Positions 25,484 to 34,561 are shown, numbered from the stretch's first letter. The stretch: 64,000 nucleotides of DNA from Bradyrhizobium australiense (GCF_013114825.1 NZ_JAAVLX010000009.1:62001-126000); one strand, 5' to 3'. A program made the numbers and translations. Notes: generated by a model from the sequence alone, not told the origin.

Positions 25484-28189
25484 TCAGGCTTGGTTCAAAA
25501 GCGCCAGCCTGACGTTGCAGATATCGTGCTCCTGTGGGTCCGATTTCACCTCGAAGCCAAGGCTGCGGCACATCGCGAGCATGACCGTGTTCTCGGTCAG
25601 GACGTCGCCGGAGATCGCTTTCAACCCTTCCGATTTCGCATATTCGATGATCATCTGCATCAGGGTCCAGCCGAGCCCCCTGCCCTTGAGATCCGATCTC
25701 AGGAGAATGGCGTATTCGCCGCTCTCGTAGATCGAGTCCGAATGGATTCGGACGACGCCGACCGGTTCGTTGCTCGCCTCGTCGAATGCGACAAAGGCCA
25801 TCGCCCGGGCATAATCGAGTTGGGTCAGGCGGGCGATGAATTCATGGGAAAATTCCTTCATAGGCGCGAAGAACCGCAGCCGCAGGTCCTGCATTGTGAC
25901 ATGCTTTAACATCTCGTGGATCGCTGGCTCGTCCTCCGGCCGGATCGGGCGAACGAACACGCGCCAGCCGTCCTTGACCTCGATGTGACGCTGCCATTGC
26001 GAAGGATACGGCCGCACGGCGAAATTGGCAGGACCCGAACCGCGAAACTTTCGTTCCGCGCGCCCGATCGCGACGCGCGCATCGACGGCGAGCACACCTG
26101 CTTCATCGGCCAGCAGCGGATTGATGTCGAGCCCGCGAATTTCGGGGATATCGGCAGCCATCTGCGCAAGCTTGACCAGAACCATCGCGACAGCATCCTG
26201 CTTCACCGCCGGCACGTCGCGATAGGCACGCAACAGCCGCGAGACGCGGGTACGTTCGATCAGGCTGTGCGCCAGTTGCAGGTCGAGCGGCGGCAGCGCC
26301 AAAGCCTTGTCGTTGATGATCTCGACCGCCGTTCCGCCACGGCCGAACACGACGACGGTACCGAAGGTCGGATCGTCGGCGACACCGAGAATGAGCTCGC
26401 GCGCCTTCGTCCCCACCACCATCGCCTGCACCATCACACCCGATATGCGCGCCTCCGGCCGCAGCGATCTTGCCCGCGCGAGAATCTCGGCGGTCGCCTT
26501 GCGCACCGCATCGGCGCTGGTGAGATTGAGCACGGCCCCACCGACATCGGATTTGTGTACGATGTCGCGCGACATGATCTTGAGAACCACCGTCGCGCCC
26601 TGCGCGAAGATTGCATTCGCATGCGCGACCGCCTCTTCGGCATCGGCGGCAGCGAAGGTCGGCACGGCCGCGATATCGTAGGCATCGAGCAACCGCTTGA
26701 CTTCGATCGGATCGAGCCAGGAACGGCCGTCGGCCAGCGCCGCAGCAACGATCTGCCGCGCGGTATCGACATCGGGAGCGAATTCGCTCGGCATGGCGGG
26801 CGGAACCTGCGCCAGCGCTTCCACCGCCTCGCGATGGCGGACCAGATGCATGAAGCCGCGCACGGCGTCGTCTTCGGTCGGATAATTGGGAATGCCGGCT
26901 CCGCTCAAGAGATCGCCGATCGACGGCTCTGCGCCGACCCAGACCGCGAGAACGGGCTTCGGCGACGCGCGCTGCCCGGCCCGATATTTCTGCACCACCG
27001 CGGTCACGGCCACGGCGATTTCGTCGGCGCGCGCGATTGCCGTCTGTACGTTCATGACAAGCACGGCGTCGTTTTCGGGATCCACCAGCAACGATTCGAG
27101 CGCTGCGCCATAGCGCACGGGATCGGCATCGCCGATGATATCGACGGGGTTCGATTTCGACCATGTCGGCGGCAAAACAGCGTCTAGCTTCTCGCGGATC
27201 GCCGACGAGAGAGCCGCAGGAATACCGCCGAGCTCGACCAGCCGGTCGACTGCCAGCACACCGATGCCGCCGCCATTGGTCAGGATCCCGAGCCGCTTTC
27301 CCGGCGGCGATTTGACCCGCGCGAGCGTCTCGGCGCAGTCGAACAATTCGCGAAGATCCGATACGCGCAGGATACCGGCGCGCTGGAACGCAGCGTCGTA
27401 GACCGCATCAGCTCCGGCCAGCGCGCCTGTATGGGTTGCAGCGGCCCGTGCGCCTTGCGCCATCCGGCCTGACTTGACGACGACGACCGGTTTTATTCTG
27501 GCGGCGGCGCGTGCGGCCGACATGAACTTGCGGGCATCCTTGATCGCCTCGATGTAAAGCAGGATGGCGTGGGTCTTTTCATCCAGCGCGAAGTAATCGA
27601 GCAGATCGGCGATATCGACGTCAAGCTGGTCGCCGATCGAAACAATGCCGGAAAAACCGACGGCCCGCTGAGCCGCCCAATCCACCATGCCGGCGGCAAT
27701 GGCGCCGGACTGCGAGATGAGCGCTAAATGGCCCGCGGCCGGCATATGTGCGGAAAAGCTCGCATTGAGACTGACGCCAGGCTTCATGATGCCCAGGCAA
27801 TTCGGGCCGATCAGCCGCATGCCGTATTTTTGCGCGGCGCGTTCCGCTGCTTCCGCCAGCGAGCCCGGACCGTGGCCGAGCCCAGCACTGACAATGATGG
27901 CGCCGGCCGCGCCGCGCCGACCCGCCACATCTGTGAGGCCTGCGATGGTGCGGGCGGGCGCAGTGAGGACAACGAGTTCCGGCGCAAAAGACAGTTTTGC
28001 GATACTATCCGCGGCCGCGACGCCGTCGATCTCATGATAGCGCGGATTGACGAGGCCGAATTCGCCCTTGAACTGGGCCTTGCGGATATTGTTGAGAATG
28101 GCACGGCCTACCGAGCTGTGGCGCGGACTTGCCCCTACCAGCGCGACGGAATGCGGCGAAAGCAGATTGTTCAGACGATACGTGGACAT
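25484..28189 (-). CDS. pat: Pat-type protein: acyl-CoA ligase fused to GNAT acetyltransferase
   Basis: 901 residues. The N-terminal part is an ADP-forming acyl-CoA ligase: a CoA-binding domain (SVALVGASPRHSSVGRAILN), a ligase-CoA domain (LALISQSGAIAAGMVDWAA), then an ATP-grasp domain with KIMSRDIVHKSDVGG and VVVFGRGGTAVE. From about 735 comes a GNAT domain with the acetyl-CoA loop LRSDLKGRGLGWTLM. This is the architecture of Pat lysine acetyltransferases, which in Rhodopseudomonas palustris switch off acyl-CoA synthetases by acetylating the catalytic lysine. Whether the ligase part is active here is not visible. A FixK-like box lies 143 bases upstream. Confidence 0.88.
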   Translation of the reverse strand: MSTYRLNNLLSPHSVALVGASPRHSSVGRAILNNIRKAQFKGEFGLVNPRYHEIDGVAAADSIAKLSFAPELVVLTAPARTIAGLTDVAGRRGAAGAIIVSAGLGHGPGSLAEAAERAAQKYGMRLIGPNCLGIMKPGVSLNASFSAHMPAAGHLALISQSGAIAAGMVDWAAQRAVGFSGIVSIGDQLDVDIADLLDYFALDEKTHAILLYIEAIKDARKFMSAARAAARIKPVVVVKSGRMAQGARAAATHTGALAGADAVYDAAFQRAGILRVSDLRELFDCAETLARVKSPPGKRLGILTNGGGIGVLAVDRLVELGGIPAALSSAIREKLDAVLPPTWSKSNPVDIIGDADPVRYGAALESLLVDPENDAVLVMNVQTAIARADEIAVAVTAVVQKYRAGQRASPKPVLAVWVGAEPSIGDLLSGAGIPNYPTEDDAVRGFMHLVRHREAVEALAQVPPAMPSEFAPDVDTARQIVAAALADGRSWLDPIEVKRLLDAYDIAAVPTFAAADAEEAVAHANAIFAQGATVVLKIMSRDIVHKSDVGGAVLNLTSADAVRKATAEILARARSLRPEARISGVMVQAMVVGTKARELILGVADDPTFGTVVVFGRGGTAVEIINDKALALPPLDLQLAHSLIERTRVSRLLRAYRDVPAVKQDAVAMVLVKLAQMAADIPEIRGLDINPLLADEAGVLAVDARVAIGRAERKFRGSGPANFAVRPYPSQWQRHIEVKDGWRVFVRPIRPEDEPAIHEMLKHVTMQDLRLRFFAPMKEFSHEFIARLTQLDYARAMAFVAFDEASNEPVGVVRIHSDSIYESGEYAILLRSDLKGRGLGWTLMQMIIEYAKSEGLKAISGDVLTENTVMLAMCRSLGFEVKSDPQEHDICNVRLALLNQA

Positions 28190-28325
28190 CAGGCGTTTGT
28201 ATCCGGCAGGCCGCGGCCACTTGTGAACAGTATCTCACGCAAAGTGTTCCGAGCGACACGATAACCCGGCACGGTCGCGGCCCGGTGGCAATCCGGCCTC
28301 GCCTTTTCTGTCATTGGCAGCCAAC

Positions 28326-28760
28326 TCACAGTTGAGACAGATCAAAGCCCGCCGGGATTAGTGGCGAACTAATGCCCATGCGCATCGGCCAAGACGAACT
28401 GTCGCTTGAAGCGAAGGACGCTCGCCCGTTCCGCGCGCGAGCACACATCCGCGACTGGAAGCCGATCAGTTCAGCGAACGGCCGCTGATCAGGTTTGACG
28501 TGGTCGTGATCACCTGTCGTCTGGAGGTCTTTCACGGAATGCGCGCCCGCCATTTTCGGGACGAATTCCGTGGGCAGATGCATCTCAGTCCGCGTTCGCT
28601 CCAGCATCTCGTCGCCGAGAAACACCAGTTCCTCCAACATCATCTTCTGCGCACCGAGCATGAACTCCAGCGCGCCCTGGTTCAGTTTGGCGGCTTCCGC
28701 TTCTGGATTTGCGGCTGTTGGAAATGAACCGGAAGCGGCCCGCTCAGACAACTCTGACAT
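28326..28760 (-). CDS. Phasin-like hypothetical protein
   Basis: The N-terminal half (AKLNQGALEFMLGAQKMMLE, then LVFLGDEMLERTRTEMHL, then KMAGAHSVKDLQT) has the helical layout of phasin-like proteins that coat polyhydroxyalkanoate granules. The last 50 residues are Arg/Ser-rich and lack the usual helix, so the 3' end may be frameshifted. GGAG lies 7 bases before the chosen ATG. A FixK-like box is centred about 62 bases upstream of that ATG. The family call is tentative. Confidence 0.5.
   Translation of the reverse strand: MSELSERAASGSFPTAANPEAEAAKLNQGALEFMLGAQKMMLEELVFLGDEMLERTRTEMHLPTEFVPKMAGAHSVKDLQTTGDHDHVKPDQRPFAELIGFQSRMCARARNGRASFASSDSSSWPMRMGISSPLIPAGFDLSQL
28332..28345. promoter_or_regulatory. 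FixK/FNR-like box upstream of pat
   Basis: TTGAGACAGATCAA matches the FNR/FixK consensus TTGA-N6-TCAA. It lies within the 3' end of the phasin-like gene, 143 bases before the pat ATG, a distance that implies a leader of about 100 bases. Confidence 0.5.
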
Positions 28761-28815
28761 GACAATCTCCGATTTCTGAATTTCCACCGAAAGCGATTCG
28801 GCTTTGGACCGAACA

Positions 28816-28829
28816 TTGAGGTGCATCAA
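28816..28829. promoter_or_regulatory. FixK/FNR-like box upstream of phasin-like gene
   Basis: TTGAGGTGCATCAA matches TTGA-N6-TCAA. Its centre is about 62 bases before the ATG at 28760, so a start site 41.5 bases downstream would give a leader of about 20 bases, a good fit to class II activation. Confidence 0.65.
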
Positions 28830-28932
28830 ACTGGCGTTATTGCGACCGCAGGCCTCGTCACAAGGAGACGCGACAAGGAACTCACGGAAACGAAAGGTCA
28901 CATCCCCCTGCCCACCAGGGATCAATCCGACA

Positions 28933-29397
28933 TCAGCGCGGGACGCTCATCGAGCCGAACATGCCCCGCGTGACGCCGCCGAGAATTCGTTCCTGCAGGC
29001 GCGAATGGCCGTACCCGCCCATCACCAGGAGCCCAATATTGCTTTCGGCCGCAATCGACAAACTGGTGCCTTGGACGTTGCCGCGATCCGCCGTCAGCCT
29101 TTGGACCCGCGCTGCGATGCCGCGCCGGGCCAAATGGCTGACGAGTGGGTCCGAGGATGCTTTACCTGCTTCCTCGTTGACCGCAATTATGGTCACGCCT
29201 TCGCAGCCATCAGACGTGGTATCGCATCGCGCACCGCACGGGCCGCAAGGCGGCTTCAGCGGGAATCGCCGTGAAGGTCCTGGTGCTGCAGGCGATGTTG
29301 GCGAACTTGGCCCCGATCTCTGGCTTACGGCCCCGCGCCGCGGGTTGCTGCCAGCAAAGTAGCTGGCTGGCGGACGACGGAAGTTGAAGCAAGTCAA
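28933..29397 (-). pseudogene. Universal stress protein (UspA) gene, broken
   Basis: The C-terminal half is clear: VTIIAVNEEAGKASSDPLV, then HLARRGIAARVQRL, then IGLLVMGGYGHSRLQERILG and GVTRGMFGSM. The ATP-binding glycine motif G-2x-G-9x-G(S) is present in GGYGHSRLQERILGGVTRGMFGS. Upstream, the expected ARGRKPEIGAKF...AVRDA segment sits in another frame (29210-29407), and the N-terminal domain is missing. It is a frameshifted, 5'-truncated copy. Confidence 0.7.
29384..29397. promoter_or_regulatory. FixK/FNR-like box near the Usp remnant
   Basis: TTGAAGCAAGTCAA matches TTGA-N6-TCAA. It coincides with the extreme 5' edge of the universal stress protein remnant, as if the intact promoter had been joined to a truncated gene. 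Confidence 0.5.
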
Positions 29398-29437
29398 ACT
29401 CGGACAATGTCCGGCGAGAGCGCTGCGAACGATGCCG

Positions 29438-30334
29438 TCAGCAGGCTCTGGCGTGGCTTAGCTCACGATAAGACGCGACGGCGACGCCGACCAGCTTTTC
29501 CCTTCGACGGCGATAGTCCGGCGGGTACGCCTTACTCCGTTTACGGCTTTCGGCCTGTCGCAACCCACTGGCAAGGCCAGCGAAACGCTTGAGGTCGCGG
29601 AGGTCGCCCAATGCGCGTTGCAGTCGCTTTGCCGGCCGGTGCAGGTGAAGCAATTCGCCGCGGCTCCACAGCGCTACGATTCCCGTGAGCCCTTCCAGCA
29701 TGTAGCGGAAGCGTTTGACCTTGATCCGCAGCCGGTGACGGCGCGACGCTCCCAGCGCCTTCAGGCGGCGTCCCTTGCGGATCAAGCGTTCGTGCCAACG
29801 GTTGAGTTCGCGAGCGCAATAGAATTGCAGAGCCTCCGCCTCCTTATTCCGCTTGCACCGCGCTAGCCACGCTCCCTGTCTGATCCAGTCTGCGACTGCC
29901 GAGATCAGGCGCTGCGTCCGAACGGAGCGCAGACTGCGAACCAGGCGACGGTGATCCCGCGTCTGGCACTGATCGACCTGCCTAATGATGTGCTCCGCCC
30001 AGGAGCGGTAACGCTTGCGGCGCGCATATTCGACAAGGACGTCGCTGTCGCGCGCGGCGCCGAGCGAGCCATTCAGCCAGGCGATTTCCTTTTTCAGACG
30101 CAGCCATTCCGCATCGACCACGATCGGCGCGAAGAACGCCACAGCGGCGCGCAACCGTGTGATCGCGACGCGGATCTGATGCACTGCCTCGGCATCGCCG
30201 GCGCATGCGCTGCTATGCTGGGCCTTCATAGCCGCGACGCAGTCGAGCGCGATCGCCTGGAATGCGGCTGCACAATCGAGACTCGCCGCAGAGGTCTTGT
30301 GCAGGCCGGAAGTTCTGGTTGGACGGCCACTCAT
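29438..30334 (-). CDS. CHAD-domain protein
   Basis: 298 residues forming a CHAD domain: EAVHQIRVAITRLRAA near residue 45, then LGAARDSDVLVEYA, and RHRLRIKVKRFRYMLEGLTG later, with the conserved His and basic residues on helices. CHAD domains bind inorganic polyphosphate and are found on polyphosphate granules. The ATG at 30334 overlaps the stop of the kinase gene (ATGA), so it is translated from the same message. A longer form from 30424 would overlap the kinase gene and is less likely. Confidence 0.85.
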   Translation of the reverse strand: MSGRPTRTSGLHKTSAASLDCAAAFQAIALDCVAAMKAQHSSACAGDAEAVHQIRVAITRLRAAVAFFAPIVVDAEWLRLKKEIAWLNGSLGAARDSDVLVEYARRKRYRSWAEHIIRQVDQCQTRDHRRLVRSLRSVRTQRLISAVADWIRQGAWLARCKRNKEAEALQFYCARELNRWHERLIRKGRRLKALGASRRHRLRIKVKRFRYMLEGLTGIVALWSRGELLHLHRPAKRLQRALGDLRDLKRFAGLASGLRQAESRKRSKAYPPDYRRRREKLVGVAVASYRELSHARAC

Positions 30335-31908
30335 GGTCGAGGCTGGTCCGGCACCAAAGGCAGGAAAACGCGGGCATTGCACAGCGACTGTTCCGGTGTC
30401 CCCGAGGCATCGATCATATGCCATTTTACCGCGCCGATTGCGAAAGTCTCCTGCTTCAGGGCGACACTCCGTGTCGCATCGGACGCATCGCCCTTGCGCT
30501 GCTCGATCCGCGCCAGCCGCGTCGCAAGATCGGTCGTCAGAAAAAGGCCGACGAAGCGCGCGCTGTGTGTGGCCGCGAGACTCTCGATTTCCGTCCGTTC
30601 CGCCTCCTGCAGATAGGCGGCATCGAGCGCAACCGAACAGCCTTGGATGAGCACACGTTGCGCAGTGCTCGAAAGCGCGGCGTATACTCGCTCCGTCGTA
30701 TCAGACTGATAGGCAGATTCCGGCAGAGCGGTGGTTTCGCTAGTACCTAACAGGCACTTGCGGACGACATCCGAGCGCACGATGAGCGCCCCGGGTGGAG
30801 GCTCAATCAGACCTGCGAGTCCGCGTGCAAGCACCGACTTCCCCGTCCCCGACAACCCGCCGATCGCCACCAGTATCGGCGGCTTGGGCGCAATGAGACG
30901 TCCAGCCAGATCGAAGTAGCGCTTTGCCTCTTGCCACACTGCGTCGCTCTCTCCGGCATGTTCGCTCTTCACGAACAGCACATGTGCGCGGATCGCTGCC
31001 CGCATCGACAAGAACAGCGGCAGCAGGCGCAGGCCGTCAAAATCTTTTTCCCCCGCCTGCGCAAGGTAACCATTGAACACCGCGTTTGCCGCCGCGCTTT
31101 GATTGAAATGAATCAGATCCATCAGCGTAAATGCAAAATCGTAGAGAATATCCGTCGTGGCGATGACCGGATTGAATTCGATGGCATCGAACAGCAGGGG
31201 CTTGCCGTCCACCAATGCAACGTTGGCAAGATGTAGGTCGCCGTGGCAACGGCGCACGAACCCCTGGCCGGCGCGCTCTCTGAGCAGCGGCTGTAATGTC
31301 GTTACAGCACCGCGGCTGGCGGCATCGAGTTGCTCGATGGCAGCGGAATCAAGTCCGCGCACGGTTCGAAACTTTACGGTATTGCGGTCGATGATGGGTA
31401 GGATGGAGGCAAGCCAACCTTTGCCGTCGTCGCGCGGCGCCCGGTCGTGGGACCGCAGAACCGCATCGGCCACGGCCGTCGCAAGCGATGGATCGATCGT
31501 CTTCGATGCAGCGATACGGTCGAGCGACTGCTTCTCGTCGAACCGCGTCATTTCGACCGCCCATTCGACCGCGGTGCCTGAGCCGCCGATTTCGAGGTCG
31601 CCATCGGAATTGCGCGTGATGGGAACAACGCGTCGGTAGAGCTGGGGAGCGTTGCCGGCGTTGACCTTCAATTCCTCCTCGCAGGCATTCTTGCGCTTCT
31701 CCAATGTCGAGTAATCCAGGAACGGCAAACGCACGGCACGCTTAATCTTCAATGCCCGATCAGCTCCGAGAAAAACTATGGAGGCGTGGGTATCGATCCG
31801 CTTACCGCCCCCCGCCGGGCCAAAGCTGGAACTATCGAGGAAATCGAGCACGTGCTGCTGGTTGTCAGCCTCCGCTGCGGCAGCGTCGGCGGGCGGTCGC
31901 ACAGTCAT
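30331..31908 (-). CDS. Bifunctional aminoglycoside phosphotransferase-like/P-loop kinase
   Basis: 525 residues. The first 330 have the APH-like kinase layout: RALKIKRAVRLPFLDYSTLE, the catalytic loop RRCHGDLHLANVAL, and the metal-binding LFDAIEFNP. The second part (from about 345) is a P-loop kinase with Walker A GGLSGTGKS. This fused family (AAA/COG0645 with COG2187) is widespread in stress and low-oxygen gene clusters; its substrate is not established. It overlaps the alcohol dehydrogenase stop upstream and the CHAD start downstream, each by ATGA, giving a tight three-gene operon. Confidence 0.85.
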   Translation of the reverse strand: MTVRPPADAAAAEADNQQHVLDFLDSSSFGPAGGGKRIDTHASIVFLGADRALKIKRAVRLPFLDYSTLEKRKNACEEELKVNAGNAPQLYRRVVPITRNSDGDLEIGGSGTAVEWAVEMTRFDEKQSLDRIAASKTIDPSLATAVADAVLRSHDRAPRDDGKGWLASILPIIDRNTVKFRTVRGLDSAAIEQLDAASRGAVTTLQPLLRERAGQGFVRRCHGDLHLANVALVDGKPLLFDAIEFNPVIATTDILYDFAFTLMDLIHFNQSAAANAVFNGYLAQAGEKDFDGLRLLPLFLSMRAAIRAHVLFVKSEHAGESDAVWQEAKRYFDLAGRLIAPKPPILVAIGGLSGTGKSVLARGLAGLIEPPPGALIVRSDVVRKCLLGTSETTALPESAYQSDTTERVYAALSSTAQRVLIQGCSVALDAAYLQEAERTEIESLAATHSARFVGLFLTTDLATRLARIEQRKGDASDATRSVALKQETFAIGAVKWHMIDASGTPEQSLCNARVFLPLVPDQPRP

Positions 31909-32888
31909 GGCTGCAGCACGGCGGCCCCGGTGATCTGCCCGGCGCGCAGCTTCGAGAGGACTTCATTCGCTTCCTGCAACGGAAACACGCTGGTGTGCGT
32001 CCTGATGCCGGCTTGCGCCGCGACCTTGAAAAACGCGATGCCGTCGTTTCGCGTAAGATTGGCGACCGACACAAGCTGCCGCTCCTGCCAGAGCAAATGA
32101 TAAGGGAACGAGGAAATGTCCGACATGTGAATGCCGGCGCAGACCACGCGCCCGCCTTTGCGCACCGCGCGCAACGCCAATGGCACCAGGGAGCCCACCG
32201 GCGCGTAGATGATAGCTGCGTCGAGCGGCGCCGGAGGCCGGTCCTCCGACCCGCCGGTCCATTCGGCGCCGAGCGATATTGCAAGGCGCTGCGCCGCGAC
32301 GTCGCCCGAACGGGTGAATGCATAGACCGAACGCCCCTGCCAGCGAGCCACCTGCGCGATGATGTGACCGGCCGCACCAAAGCCGAAGATGCCGAGATGC
32401 TTTCCATCGCCCGCCATCACCAGCGAGCGCCAACCGATCAGGCCTGCGCACAGCAGAGGAGCGACAGCGACGTCGTCGTCGGCCTCGCCGAGCGGAAAGC
32501 AATACCTGCCATCCGCGACCAGGTGCGTGGCAAAGCCGCCGTCGCGCGTGTAACCGGTGAAGCGCGGGCGATCGCAAAGGTTTTCGCGGCCGCTCCGACA
32601 GTAAGGACATTCACCGCAGGTATAACCGAGCCAGGGAACGCCGACCCTTTCGCCGATCCTAGGAGACGTCACGCCGGGACCAACAGCTTCCACCCGACCG
32701 ACCACCTCGTGGCCGGGAACGATTGGATAGGCAATGTCAGGCAATTCTCCGTCGACAACGTGCAAATCGGTCCGGCATACGCCGCAGGCGCCGACCGTAA
32801 CACGCACTTCGCCGGTCCCGGGTACCGGATCCTCGCGCAGCTCAAACCGCAATGGCGCGCCGGGCGCTTTCAGGACCATGGCGTGCAT
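31905..32888 (-). CDS. Zinc-dependent alcohol dehydrogenase
   Basis: 327 residues of the medium-chain dehydrogenase fold. The catalytic zinc site is GVCRTDLHVVDGEL with GHEVVGRVEAVGPGV. The structural zinc lobe is CGECPYCRSGRENLC, and the cofactor site is LGIFGFGAAGHI. It resembles AdhA/AdhP-type enzymes that interconvert short alcohols and aldehydes with NAD(P)H. The ATG at 32888 is preferred, with AGGA upstream; GTG 32906 would add six residues. A FixK-like box lies 57 bases before this ATG, so low-oxygen induction is likely. It is the first gene of the ADH-kinase-CHAD operon. Confidence 0.88.
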   Translation of the reverse strand: MHAMVLKAPGAPLRFELREDPVPGTGEVRVTVGACGVCRTDLHVVDGELPDIAYPIVPGHEVVGRVEAVGPGVTSPRIGERVGVPWLGYTCGECPYCRSGRENLCDRPRFTGYTRDGGFATHLVADGRYCFPLGEADDDVAVAPLLCAGLIGWRSLVMAGDGKHLGIFGFGAAGHIIAQVARWQGRSVYAFTRSGDVAAQRLAISLGAEWTGGSEDRPPAPLDAAIIYAPVGSLVPLALRAVRKGGRVVCAGIHMSDISSFPYHLLWQERQLVSVANLTRNDGIAFFKVAAQAGIRTHTSVFPLQEANEVLSKLRAGQITGAAVLQP

Positions 32889-32944
32889 TTCGTTCGATAT
32901 CCTCACGCAGTGTATGCAGTCTATCCGCTGCGAACGGGTGACGC

Positions 32945-32958
32945 TTGATCCTCGTCAA
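32945..32958. promoter_or_regulatory. FixK/FNR-like box upstream of ADH operon
   Basis: TTGATCCTCGTCAA matches TTGAY-N4-RTCAA, the closest of the four boxes to consensus. Its centre is about 63 bases upstream of ATG 32888, giving a start site about 20 bases before the gene. It could also serve the divergent CBS fragment at 33060. Confidence 0.7.
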
Positions 32959-33059
32959 TCGAACCCGTGCGAACTTTCCCTAACATGGCTACGTCGGGAG
33001 CGCTGCGCCAGCTGCGGCGTTCTGCCATTTCTTGACAGCATGGAACAGGAGATCGCCAA

Positions 33060-33218
33060 ATGCGCGCCCATCAGATTATGACCAGGTCCGTCATCACGAT
33101 CACAGCGAATTTGGAATCGTTCGAAGACGCGCGACGCGGCAAAGCGGGTCAGGTGCGCCGGCACTTCCCGCCAGAGGAACGACCTACCTGCGCGCGCTCT
33201 CGGTCAAGGCGCGCATGA
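33060..33218 (+). pseudogene. CBS-domain protein, N-terminal fragment
   Basis: ACAGGAGA precedes the ATG. The frame opens MRAHQIMTRSVITITANLES, the standard start of a stand-alone CBS-domain protein, then departs into unrelated Arg-rich sequence and ends at TGA 33218. Only the first strand-helix unit remains. Confidence 0.55.
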
Positions 33219-33300
33219 TGTCCTCCCGCGCGATGATCCCGACCAACCGCTGCTCGGCGTCAAGCACGGGCAGACTCTTCATCCGGTGGTCCACCGTTGA
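33184..33300 (-). pseudogene. CBS-domain protein, C-terminal fragment
   Basis: A minus-strand frame ending at TAG 33184 reads RMKSLPVLDAEQRLVGIIAR, then EDIMRALTESARR. This is the final half of a CBS domain (SLPVLD...LVGIIAREDIMRAL). No start or first half is present upstream, where a fixJ fragment abuts in the opposite orientation. Confidence 0.6.
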
Positions 33301-33530
33301 TGAAGCTCGGAGCACTCGATTTTCTTGAAAAACCATTCGAGGACGACCGGCTGATTGGCCTGGTCGAGACCGTCCTAGCGCAGAGCGAAAGCGGGTCGAA
33401 AAGCGAGGCGTTGTCGGCCGACATGGCTGCTCGCGTCGCCAGCCTTACCCAGCACGGACGCCAGGTGATGCAGGGATTGGTGACGGGGCAATCGAACAAT
33501 GTAATCGCCCACGACAGGCGGCATCCTCGA
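33297..33530 (+). pseudogene. fixJ: FixJ response regulator, internal fragment
   Basis: The frame reads MKLGALDFLEKPFEDDRLIG, then LVETVLAQSE, then SADMAARVASLTQHGRQVMQ and GLVTGQSNNVIAHD. This matches the end of the FixJ receiver domain, the linker and the start of its LuxR-type HTH. The phosphorylated Asp and most of the receiver are missing upstream, and the recognition helix downstream. FixJ normally activates fixK when FixL senses low oxygen; this copy cannot. Confidence 0.7.
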
Positions 33531-33565
33531 TACACCAATGCCATCCCGCATCGAGGAGATGCAAA

Positions 33566-34260
33566 ATGCTCACCCAGACGATCACCGCCCCGGCGGTCCC
33601 GGCAGAGCTTACCCTACCCTACGCGCCCAGAATGTTCCGGCCATCGACCAGTTCAGCGTGATCGCGACCTGCGCGGGGGGCTTGCCAGCGAGTTTTCCTA
33701 CCGGAAAGACGAGGAAATCTACGGCGAGGGCGAGCCCTCGTTGTATGTCTACCAGGTAGTCCGCGGTGCAGTTCGCATCTACAAGCTGCTCAGCGACCGA
33801 CGGCGCCAGATCGGCGCGTTCCATCTGCCCGGCGACGTGTTCGGCCTCGATGCCGGTTCGACCCACCGCCTGACCGCTGAAGGGATCGCCGACACCACCG
33901 CCCGTCTGGTGAAGCGCCGCAGCCTGGAAGCCCCGCCGGATCGAATGTCGAGGTCGCCCATAACCTCTGGACCATGACCGCAAGCGATCTCCGGGCCGAG
34001 GATGACATGCCGCTTCTGGGCCGCAAGACTGCAATGGAAAAAGCTGCCACTTTCCTGCTGGAAGTGGATCGCAGGCTCACCAGGGCGGGCATGGTGGCCC
34101 TGCCGATGTGCCGCCGCGCATCGGCGACTGTCTCGGCCTGACGCTGGAAACCGTTTCGCGGGCGCTTTCGCAGCTCAGCGACCAGGGCATTCTGGTGTTT
34201 TCGAGCGCACATCAAATCGTGCTGCGCAACCGCCAGCGGCTGGCGGACATGGACGCCTGA
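33566..34260 (+). pseudogene. fixK: FixK-like CRP/FNR regulator gene, multiple frameshifts
   Basis: GAGGAG precedes ATG 33566 (MLTQTITAPAVPAELTLPYA). After a shift at a G-run near 33680 the sensor domain continues ASEFSYRKDEEIYGEGEPS, VYQVVRGAVRIYKLLSD and GAFHLPGDVFGLDAG. A shift near 33940 leads to NVEVAHNLWTMTASDLR and LLGRKTAMEKAATFLLEVDR. A shift near 34115 gives the HTH, RIGDCLGLTLETVSRALSQL, to TGA 34260. Every FixK segment is present but split over at least three frames. Its position next to the fixJ fragment mirrors the fixJ-fixK order of rhizobia. Confidence 0.72.
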
Positions 34261-34303
34261 GAGTAAGCTGGGCGACAGGATGCCGGAAGGATGGGAGTGC
34301 AAG

Positions 34304-34561
34304 ATGAACAATTATCGCGTCTCCTTCTACAAGGACCTCTGTAATTCCGACGGCCACAGCTTCAAGTGCCTGCAACGCCAGATCGAAGTGCAATCGGTCG
34401 GCCCCTCGCAGGCGCTGGTGTTGGCGGAGCGGTTGGTCGACAACGAACGCCTCAATGCCGATTGCGTCGAGGTCATGCATCTGGCGGGCCATGACGAGTT
34501 CGAACATCCGGCCTGCTATACGCCCGCCCCCGGCAAGCACGCATGGAACCGTGTTGCGTGA
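34304..34561 (+). CDS. Hypothetical protein (85 aa)
   Basis: GGGAG lies 6 bases before ATG 34304. The product starts MNNYRVSFYKDLCNSDGHSF and contains QALVLAERLVDNERLNADCV, a small alpha/beta layout. It ends in an acidic and His-rich tail. It is found near low-oxygen genes in this lineage, but I know no function. The frame is intact despite the decay around it. Confidence 0.5.
   Translation: MNNYRVSFYKDLCNSDGHSFKCLQRQIEVQSVGPSQALVLAERLVDNERLNADCVEVMHLAGHDEFEHPACYTPAPGKHAWNRVA

Noticed and set aside
25916..27187. Long plus-strand frame opposite pat
   Set aside because: It lies wholly antisense to the well-supported 901-residue gene and its translation is Arg/His-rich with no recognisable motif, a typical high-GC shadow.
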